Source: Bacillota bacterium (lineage in GTDB: Bacteria; Bacillota_A; Clostridia; Clostridiales; Clostridiaceae). From it: a DNA stretch of 5,554 nucleotides. A program made the position numbers and the translations under genes. Within the stretch, counting starts at the first letter, position 1. Each line of letters begins with the position of its first letter. The notes beneath the pieces are model-generated. The model was not told the DNA's origin and did not search any database. It saw only the letters and a program-made list of their open reading frames with translations. Shown here in pieces: positions 1 to 5,249 of this stretch. Location of the stretch: the NCBI GenBank assembly GCA_021780795.1, contig JAJXYA010000447.1, positions 1-5,554 of the forward strand, given 5' to 3'.

Positions 1-11
1 ATTTTAACCAG

Positions 12-18
12 CTCCTTT
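12..18 (-). promoter_or_regulatory. Putative ribosome binding site of an unseen gene beyond the left edge
   Basis: The minus strand reads AAAGGAG 29 nt after the mdcB stop codon, followed by 11 nt to the edge ending in AT. If the next base were G, an ATG would lie 9 nt after the GGAG core, a normal spacing. With no hairpin or T-run after mdcB, this suggests that the operon goes on with a further gene. The 47 nt between mdcB and the edge hold nothing else visible. Confidence 0.5.
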
Positions 19-47
19 ATAAAAATAGTTTATCGCTAATTAAATTT

Positions 48-941
48 TTATTCGGTATCTTTTGTTACCTTTAGCCTTAACAAATATTGACTTACTAAAT
101 CCAAAAATACTGTTACTGCAAGTAAATCCGCACTTCCTCCAGGACTTATATTTCTTTCTATGAATTGTTTACCTGTATTTTCTATTTCTATTTTTCCTTC
201 TGATGTGTTCATACCACCAAGCATCATTATTTTTTTTGCCTTTTCTTTTACTTCTTCCAATGTATCTACATTATGTCTATAAATTATTGTAGTATCGTTA
301 CATATAGTCATTATTCCTATTAAGGTATGAACTAATCTGTCATTTAAATTTAAATTTTTACTTTTTTTATATAGCTCCAAAGCGTAATTAAAAACTGTGG
401 GGATTCCTTTTTCCACCTCACCTCTAACACCACTTAAGTTATATTTCAAATATAACTTTTCACCATGTGATAATTGGGGACTATATTTTAATGATAATAA
501 TTCTTTATTTACAATTCCTTTTGTCATTTCTTTTATAATGCCTTGAATCTCGTAAAATTGTTTTTTTTCATAAATAACTTTTCCTACTGCTGCACATGCA
601 ATTCCCATTAAAAAAAGCATGCCTTTATGAGTGTTTATCCCATTAGTTTTATTAAACATATATTTTTCTGCCTCAATACCAACATTTCTTATACTGCTAA
701 AAATGGCTTTACAACTTTCATTGTTATAACCTTCTTGCACAAATAATGCCATGTATTTACTTAATGCCGCAGTACTATCTATGAATGTGAAATAATTCAT
801 ATCTTTATGTGCTCCATTAGATACTGGTGATACTAAACCAGGAGATGGGAAACAAGCTACTTCATATAAAATAGCCTGAATTGCCAAACTACTAATTGTT
901 AATGAAAAGTCAGTTAAATTAAACTCGTTGCCCTTATCCAT
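48..941 (-). CDS. mdcB: Triphosphoribosyl-dephospho-CoA synthase (prosthetic-group precursor synthesis)
   Basis: This 297-residue member of the CitG/MdcB family has a length usual for the family. It condenses ATP with 3'-dephospho-CoA, releasing adenine, to give 2'-(5''-triphosphoribosyl)-3'-dephospho-CoA, the substrate of MdcG. Motifs in order are a conserved N-terminal block at residues 27-48 (EVACFPSPGLV, then SNGAHKDM), GINTHKGMLF at 101-110, GVRGEVEKGIPTV at 171-183 and ISPGGSADLLAVTVFLD at 265-281. CitG of citrate lyase has the same chemistry; the malonate neighbours favour mdcB. The ATG at 939-941 is the only reasonable start before the first conserved helix, yet no clear Shine-Dalgarno precedes it. 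The upstream 30 nt are A/T-rich and contain the end and stop of the SGNH hydrolase gene 7 nt away, so translation may depend on coupling to that gene. The gene ends with TAA at 48-50 and no terminator follows. Confidence 0.92.
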   Translation of the reverse strand: MDKGNEFNLTDFSLTISSLAIQAILYEVACFPSPGLVSPVSNGAHKDMNYFTFIDSTAALSKYMALFVQEGYNNESCKAIFSSIRNVGIEAEKYMFNKTNGINTHKGMLFLMGIACAAVGKVIYEKKQFYEIQGIIKEMTKGIVNKELLSLKYSPQLSHGEKLYLKYNLSGVRGEVEKGIPTVFNYALELYKKSKNLNLNDRLVHTLIGIMTICNDTTIIYRHNVDTLEEVKEKAKKIMMLGGMNTSEGKIEIENTGKQFIERNISPGGSADLLAVTVFLDLVSQYLLRLKVTKDTE

Positions 942-948
942 ATATGTT

Positions 949-1644
949 TTAATTTAAATACTTTTCAAGATTATTTAGTATTACAGAATATCCATTTGCA
1001 AACATATGAATACCATCTGTGGAAAATTCTTTTTTTAAGTTACCTTCTTCATCCATCAATCCTTCATTAACATTTATAAATTCAAAACCATGTCTCTTTG
1101 CTAATATTTCTACATCTTTGTTTGCTTCTAAAATAGAAACGTTATTTCTAGACTTAAATAACATTTCTTTCATATCTTTACCTATACCATCAAAATCTGC
1201 TTTGGGATTACATGGATAATAAGCCATTACATATACTTTACACTTAGGTAATCTTTTACCTATTTGAGTCAATATGTCATCATAATTTTCAAGAAATTTT
1301 TCCTTTGTGTAATCCTCACTAATTGCTCCAATATCATTTGTACCTATATTTATAAATATTTTTGAAGGCTCCAATTCAAAAATACACTCCTCCATTGAAT
1401 TAAGTAGTTCAGAGGTCACATACCCTCCAATACCACGATTATATATAATATATTGTTTTTTTAAAGTCTGCTGTAATTCATTGATTGGAAAAAATTCCAT
1501 TAATGACGAGCCTACAAATAATATTTGACCTTTTTTAGCATATTGATTAATAACCTTATATTTTCTTAATTTTTCAGCCTTATCTCTTTTCATAAAATCA
1601 CTAAAAAATTTGTTCATCAATTCTAAATTTTCTTCCTTAATCAT
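949..1644 (-). CDS. SGNH/GDSL-type hydrolase of unknown substrate, embedded in the mdc operon
   Basis: This 231-residue protein has the four conserved blocks of the SGNH hydrolase superfamily. Block I is FVGSSLME at residues 43-50, with Ser47 the likely nucleophile (GSSL in place of GDSL). Block II is NRGIGGYVT at 69-77, supplying a glycine to the oxyanion hole. Block III is IGTND at 100-104, with Asn103. Block V is STDGIHMFANGY at 208-219, with Asp210 and His213 completing the triad. There is no signal peptide or membrane segment, so it should be cytoplasmic; the first 40 residues are charged and probably helical. Members are esterases, lysophospholipases, thioesterases or carbohydrate deacetylases, and the substrate cannot be read from the sequence. 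The start ATG (1642-1644) has AAGGAG 8 nt upstream, and the gene sits 13 nt after mdcH and 7 nt before mdcB, so it is surely co-transcribed. It is not part of the mdc gene sets I know. A link to acyl-carrier deacylation or malonyl-ester hydrolysis is only inference. Confidence 0.85.
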   Translation of the reverse strand: MIKEENLELMNKFFSDFMKRDKAEKLRKYKVINQYAKKGQILFVGSSLMEFFPINELQQTLKKQYIIYNRGIGGYVTSELLNSMEECIFELEPSKIFINIGTNDIGAISEDYTKEKFLENYDDILTQIGKRLPKCKVYVMAYYPCNPKADFDGIGKDMKEMLFKSRNNVSILEANKDVEILAKRHGFEFINVNEGLMDEEGNLKKEFSTDGIHMFANGYSVILNNLEKYLN

Positions 1645-1657
1645 CTTAATTTCTCCT

Positions 1658-2593
1658 TTAATATATTTTACTTTTTTCTCGCTGCATTAAAATGCAAGTA
1701 GATTGTATCCCAGTATTTAAAAGTGAAATACATCTAGCATCAGGAAATTCCTTTTTTGCAATATTTGTGAGAACTTCACCTGGTCCAAGCTCTACAAATA
1801 ACCTTACACCACGTTCATACATTAATGTAATAGTATCATACCACCTAACCGTTTTACAAACCCCTTCTGAAAGATCTATTTTTATAGCTTCTGGATTTCC
1901 TAGTACCCTTGCTCTACAATTTCCAACATATAGCACCTTCGGAACCCTTAATTGAGTATTCATCATTTTGTCACCGATTTCCTTAGCAACATTATTTAAA
2001 AGTTTTGAGTGAGATGGAACACTTACATTTAAAAGTTTTGTGTTATTTGCTCCCATAGCTTTAGCTAATTTAAATACCTCTTCAATGGCTTTTAAATGAC
2101 CAGATATTACTATCTGATCATATGTATTTAAATTAGCTATATAAATTGGATATTTTCCTGAGTTAACTCTATTTACAATTATATTTACCTGTATTTCATT
2201 AAGTCCAACTATAACTCCCATTCCATAATTAATTGGATAACTTTTCTCCATAAGCTTTCCTCTAAGTTCAACTACCATAATTGCATCTTTAAAAGCTAAG
2301 GTTTCAGCTGCTACTGCTGCTGAAAAAGCACCTATAGAATGTCCTGCTACTATATCTGGTAATGCTCCTTCTGACTTTAATACCCTTTTTAATGCAACTC
2401 CAACGATTAGTAATGAAAGCTGAACTGAAACAGTTGAAAAAAGCGACTCTTTACTATCTAACTGGAGTACATTTCTTCCTAATACTTCACTTGCTTCCTC
2501 TATTGTTCTATGAACCTCAGTATGGTTAGGAAGTGCATGAAGCATATTGGGATGCTGTGAACCTTGACCTGGAAATAAAAATGCTATACTCAT
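1658..2593 (-). CDS. mdcH: Malonyl-CoA:ACP malonyltransferase of malonate decarboxylase (epsilon subunit)
   Basis: This 311-residue acyltransferase is of FabD type and normal length. It loads malonyl from malonyl-CoA onto newly made holo-MdcC; the first decarboxylation then leaves the acetyl-carrier that starts the catalytic cycle. The N-terminal FPGQGSQ is at residues 7-13. The nucleophile motif GHSIGAF is at 84-90 with Ser86. Arg111 in VELRGKLM should hold the malonyl carboxylate, and His195 in SVPSHSKLL completes the Ser-His pair. The C-terminal VELGPGEVL at 267-275 is also typical. A fatty-acid-synthesis fabD is the alternative by sequence, but the position directly after mdcG (1-nt gap) makes the dedicated MdcH role far more likely. 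The start ATG (2591-2593) has GGAGGA 5 nt upstream, lying inside the end of mdcG. The stop TAA (1658-1660) overlaps the ribosome site of the next gene. Confidence 0.92.
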   Translation of the reverse strand: MSIAFLFPGQGSQHPNMLHALPNHTEVHRTIEEASEVLGRNVLQLDSKESLFSTVSVQLSLLIVGVALKRVLKSEGALPDIVAGHSIGAFSAAVAAETLAFKDAIMVVELRGKLMEKSYPINYGMGVIVGLNEIQVNIIVNRVNSGKYPIYIANLNTYDQIVISGHLKAIEEVFKLAKAMGANNTKLLNVSVPSHSKLLNNVAKEIGDKMMNTQLRVPKVLYVGNCRARVLGNPEAIKIDLSEGVCKTVRWYDTITLMYERGVRLFVELGPGEVLTNIAKKEFPDARCISLLNTGIQSTCILMQREKSKIY

Positions 2594-2594
2594 C

Positions 2595-3230
2595 CTACTC
2601 CTCCAAATATTCCAATAAAGGGTTTTTCATTAATTTAGGGCCACTAATAGTTCTAAGTACAATCTTTATATTATTTTTTGTACACTCAGCTAAAGCTATA
2701 CTGCCTTTTGGTATTTCTAGCTGAATATCTATATTAATAGGCAGATTGGATAATTGTTTTATAATTTCTTCTGCTATATTTATGGGTAGTATATTTTGTG
2801 CTCTTATTATTATATCTAAATCACTATTGCAAGTTACAGTTTCAATTCCACTTGCTAATTCAAAGCCAACGCTACCTGTTGGTCCCCAAACTAAATTATA
2901 ATTTTTTAATGTACTTTCTACTTTCTCTAGTGTTTTCAACATTTTAGTTTCTTCTAAATGTTTATTAGTTCTCCATTTTTTTTTAGTGGCTAACGCTTCT
3001 GGCGTTACAATTTCAATACTATTGTTAAATAAAACCTTTGCAGCTTGTCTTTGGCTTCTATTATTTCCACGTATTCCTACAGGTACAATATTATTAATAA
3101 TAGGTGCTCTGCGAACTACTACATATGGTGCAACCTCTAAGGCTTTATAAACCCAAGGGGAACTATGAAAATCACCAATAATATCTTCATCTATGTTTAT
3201 CTTTAATAAATCATTAACCCTTAATTCCAT
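2595..3230 (-). CDS. mdcG: Phosphoribosyl-dephospho-CoA transferase (holo-ACP synthase of malonate decarboxylase)
   Basis: This 211-residue protein is of normal MdcG length. The enzyme transfers the phosphoribosyl-dephospho-CoA moiety from the triphosphoribosyl precursor made by MdcB onto the serine of MdcC, releasing pyrophosphate. The central signature is LVWGPTGSVGFELASG at residues 113-128, followed by a nucleotidyltransferase-type motif SDLDIIIR at 136-143. Asp137 and Asp139 correspond to the paired aspartates known to be essential in this family and probably bind the metal and nucleotide. The N-terminal half has VGIRGNNRSQRQA at 51-63, also typical. The ATG (3228-3230) overlaps the end of the fused beta-gamma gene by 10 nt, with a GAGG lying 4 nt upstream inside that gene. 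The TAG stop (2595-2597) is followed after 1 nt by mdcH. No signal peptide or membrane segment is present. The citrate-lyase counterpart CitX does a similar job but differs in sequence. Confidence 0.93.
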   Translation of the reverse strand: MELRVNDLLKINIDEDIIGDFHSSPWVYKALEVAPYVVVRRAPIINNIVPVGIRGNNRSQRQAAKVLFNNSIEIVTPEALATKKKWRTNKHLEETKMLKTLEKVESTLKNYNLVWGPTGSVGFELASGIETVTCNSDLDIIIRAQNILPINIAEEIIKQLSNLPINIDIQLEIPKGSIALAECTKNNIKIVLRTISGPKLMKNPLLEYLEE

Positions 3231-4921
3231 TCTTCCTCAAGCCTTTTTCTTACTTTGATTCCAGCTGCACGTCCTATTATAGCTTCTTTTGATGTAAGTC
3301 GATTGCTTAAATCTCTGATTTTAGATATGCGGGTAACTTCTATAGCTTTATATATTTTCTCTTTAATAATATCAATATCCTCTTCCTTTGGTATTTCTGC
3401 ATCTATACCAGTTACTAATTCCTCAAGTGCTCCTAAAGTTTTATATGACTTAATATCATATGCTATAGAAGGAACCTTTTTTGCTGCTGCTTCTAATTCT
3501 TCAATTGAACGTTTAGTAATTCTAGCAGCTGATTGTTTAGACATTGCGTGTACTAATACTCCTGGATCATCTAAAGCAATAATTCTATTTGCTTGATATC
3601 CGTGTGTTAAAAAAGCACCAGAAATTGCTGGTCCCACTAATAAAGAAATAATTGGGTGTCCATTGTATCTTGCTGAAGCATATGCATCAACAGCAGCAGC
3701 ACAGGACTGGAATATACCAAGCAATTCTTCTTTATAGCCATAAGCTTGACTAGGAACATCAACAATTGCAATTATTGGACGTTTTATTTCCTTGTCTGCA
3801 TCTTCTTCCATAGCTTTTGTAACATATTTTGCAATTGTAAAACCCTCTTCTAAACCAACTTCTCCTTTTCTAGCCCTTGGAAATCTACCATTGGAATTTG
3901 GAATTACTGCAATGTACCGAACCTCTTCACCTTTTAATATAGCATCTGTACATAATACAGAACTTACCTCCAAGCCTTCAAGCTTTGATATACCTGTTAA
4001 TTTTTCAAACCATAATCTACCTCTGCTCATTGCTTTTTCAGTATACTTTTCTCCTTCTATTTTTATATCCTCGTCAGTTTTTATAAGTTCATCTTTAGAC
4101 CATAATTCACGAAGCTTTTGTGGCGTTATTGGGTTAGATGGCTCAATACTTTTATATCGGGATAAAAAGAGTTGTATTTGTCTACTTCTTAAAACAGAAG
4201 GTTTTCCTTCCTTTACAGCAGTTTTCACAGCTTCAATTATAGTGCTTATATCATCCTCTACAAGCACATCTGCAAATCCTGTAGCTTGTCTTTGTTCCCC
4301 TCCTATTGTTTCCCATATAAGCTTTTTATCACTGGAATCAAATTCTTCTACTCCAGCTTCTTCTTCAATAACTTCTGGTCCATTTAAGGTCATTCTACCC
4401 TCACGAGTAATAATAATTTTACTAAAAAGCCCTGCTGTCATAGACATTCCACCAAAGCATCCAATCTTTCCTGGTATAACCCCTATTACAGGTACATAGT
4501 TTCGTAAGGCAACAATTGCCGATTGAATTTCAGAAATAGACATTAATCCATAATTAGCTTCTTGAAGTCTAACCCCACCACTATCAAGCACTATTATTGC
4601 ATTTGTTTTCATTCCAATCTCATTATCTTTAACTGCTCTTTCTAACGCACCAGCAATTTTAGCTCCTGAAACCTCACCAATACCTCCTCCTTGGAAAGCA
4701 CCTTCTATTGAAATTACAACAGCTCTTTCATTACAAATTGTTCCACGTGCAACTATAACTCCATCATCAGATTGTGGTACAATACCTTGTGGCTCTAAGT
4801 GAGGTGATTCTATTTTCTCGAAAGGACCAAGCAATTCTCTAAAAGTTCCACTATCTAATAATTTTTTTGCACGTTCCCGTGCACTTAGTTCTACAAAGCT
4901 ATTATTGTGCTTTATCATCAT
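3221..4921 (-). CDS. Fused malonate decarboxylase beta-gamma subunit (MdcD-MdcE)
   Basis: One uninterrupted frame of 566 residues joins two subunits that are separate genes in the classical Klebsiella, Pseudomonas and Acinetobacter operons. Residues 1 to about 285 are MdcD-like: SARERAKKLLDSGTF near residues 13-27, DSGGVRLQEAN at 113-123 and a glycine-rich GCFGGMS at 154-160. Residues from about 298 to 566 are MdcE-like, beginning SRGRLWFEKLTG, then NGRFPRARKGEVGLEEG at 344-360, GPAISGAFLTHG at 430-441 and SAARITKRSIEELE at 464-477. Both halves belong to the carboxyltransferase/crotonase fold. Together they decarboxylate malonyl-S-MdcC to acetyl-S-MdcC and CO2 without biotin, the glycine-rich loops probably supplying oxyanion holes. 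Each half has normal subunit length, so the fusion appears intact. Two ATG codons are in tandem (4919-4921 and 4916-4918); the second sits at the better distance from the ribosome site. The end overlaps mdcG by 10 nt. A biotin-dependent carboxyltransferase is less likely given the neighbours and the MdcD/MdcE motifs. Confidence 0.93.
   Translation of the reverse strand: MMIKHNNSFVELSARERAKKLLDSGTFRELLGPFEKIESPHLEPQGIVPQSDDGVIVARGTICNERAVVISIEGAFQGGGIGEVSGAKIAGALERAVKDNEIGMKTNAIIVLDSGGVRLQEANYGLMSISEIQSAIVALRNYVPVIGVIPGKIGCFGGMSMTAGLFSKIIITREGRMTLNGPEVIEEEAGVEEFDSSDKKLIWETIGGEQRQATGFADVLVEDDISTIIEAVKTAVKEGKPSVLRSRQIQLFLSRYKSIEPSNPITPQKLRELWSKDELIKTDEDIKIEGEKYTEKAMSRGRLWFEKLTGISKLEGLEVSSVLCTDAILKGEEVRYIAVIPNSNGRFPRARKGEVGLEEGFTIAKYVTKAMEEDADKEIKRPIIAIVDVPSQAYGYKEELLGIFQSCAAAVDAYASARYNGHPIISLLVGPAISGAFLTHGYQANRIIALDDPGVLVHAMSKQSAARITKRSIEELEAAAKKVPSIAYDIKSYKTLGALEELVTGIDAEIPKEEDIDIIKEKIYKAIEVTRISKIRDLSNRLTSKEAIIGRAAGIKVRKRLEEEWN
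4051..4056 (-). promoter_or_regulatory. Possible relic or internal ribosome binding site at the beta-gamma junction
   Basis: The minus strand reads AAGGAG within the linker of the fused frame, 20 nt before an in-frame ATG at 4028-4030. That ATG falls where a free-standing MdcE would start (MSRGRLWFEKL). The spacing is longer than the usual 5-10 nt, and AAGGAG can arise by chance from Glu/Gly codons in AT-rich DNA. It is therefore either a remnant of a formerly separate gene start, a weak internal start, or coincidence. Confidence 0.25.
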
Positions 4922-5207
4922 TGCACACCTCCAAGGCTTGTAATAATCTTAAGTTAACCATACCTGGTGTTGCACCAAAATCATTAATTTCAATTTTAGC
5001 TGAAATAGCATTTTCTATAAAAAATTTATCTAATATATCTTTCCAAACTTGCCTGAACCCATCAAATCTAGTCCTTACTACAACATAAGCTTTAAAACCA
5101 TCAATAGGTTCTAATAAAATTTCTAAATCTCCAGAGCTAACTACTCCGACAAATGCACCTTTAGGAATAAGCTTAGTTGCTGGATATTCAAATATTAATT
5201 TTTCCAC
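4902..5207 (-). CDS. mdcC: Malonate decarboxylase acyl carrier protein (delta subunit)
   Basis: This is a 101-residue carrier protein, the normal size for MdcC. It holds the unusual prosthetic group 2'-(5''-phosphoribosyl)-3'-dephospho-CoA, whose thiol carries acetyl or malonyl between the other subunits in the cytoplasm. The signature is VVSSGDLEILLEP at residues 22-34. Ser25 lies at the same position as the modified serine reported for the Klebsiella protein, so it is the likely attachment site, with Ser24 beside it. A second conserved stretch, VRTRFDGF, lies at residues 44-51, and the C-terminal part contains NDFGATPGMVNLRL. The start is GTG (5205-5207), chosen because a perfect GGAGGTG lies 7 nt upstream and the next residues match the family N-terminus. 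The end overlaps the start of the beta/gamma gene by 20 nt, so the two are probably translationally coupled. It resembles the citrate lyase carrier CitD in function, but the neighbours settle the malonate assignment. Confidence 0.94.
   Translation of the reverse strand: MEKLIFEYPATKLIPKGAFVGVVSSGDLEILLEPIDGFKAYVVVRTRFDGFRQVWKDILDKFFIENAISAKIEINDFGATPGMVNLRLLQALEVCNDDKAQ
4926..4932 (-). promoter_or_regulatory. Ribosome binding site of the fused beta-gamma gene, inside mdcC
   Basis: GGAGGTG on the minus strand lies within the last codons of mdcC. It is 4 nt before the first ATG (4919-4921) and 7 nt before the second (4916-4918). The 7-nt spacing matches that of mdcC, so translation may begin at the second ATG, giving a protein one residue shorter. 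Confidence 0.8.
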
Positions 5208-5214
5208 TTAAAAA

Positions 5215-5221
5215 CACCTCC
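5215..5221 (-). promoter_or_regulatory. Ribosome binding site of mdcC
   Basis: The minus strand reads GGAGGTG, a near-perfect match to the anti-Shine-Dalgarno sequence, 7 nt before the GTG at 5205-5207. It lies in the 42-nt gap after mdcA and is the reason for accepting a GTG start. A strong site fits a carrier protein needed in at least equal amount to the other subunits. Confidence 0.85.
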
Positions 5222-5249
5222 AAAGCTAATTTTTTAATTTATAGTATAC

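Noticed and set aside
48..941. mdcB, together with mdcC and mdcG, as citrate lyase genes (citG, citD, citX)
   Set aside because: The chemistry is shared, but the MdcA, MdcD/E and MdcH homologs and the specific MdcC and MdcG motifs point to malonate decarboxylase; no citE or citF is present.
3792..4499. A 235-codon open frame on the plus strand, antisense to the fused beta-gamma gene
   Set aside because: It lies wholly inside a well-conserved coding gene, its serine- and isoleucine-rich translation resembles no family I recognise, and it has no convincing ribosome site. It is a shadow of the minus-strand codon pattern.
3221..4921. The fused gene as a biotin-dependent carboxyltransferase (acetyl-CoA or propionyl-CoA carboxylase, or the Malonomonas-type MadCD enzyme)
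   Set aside because: No biotin carrier or biotin-related gene is nearby, the neighbours make and load the phosphoribosyl-dephospho-CoA carrier, and both halves carry motifs specific to MdcD and MdcE.
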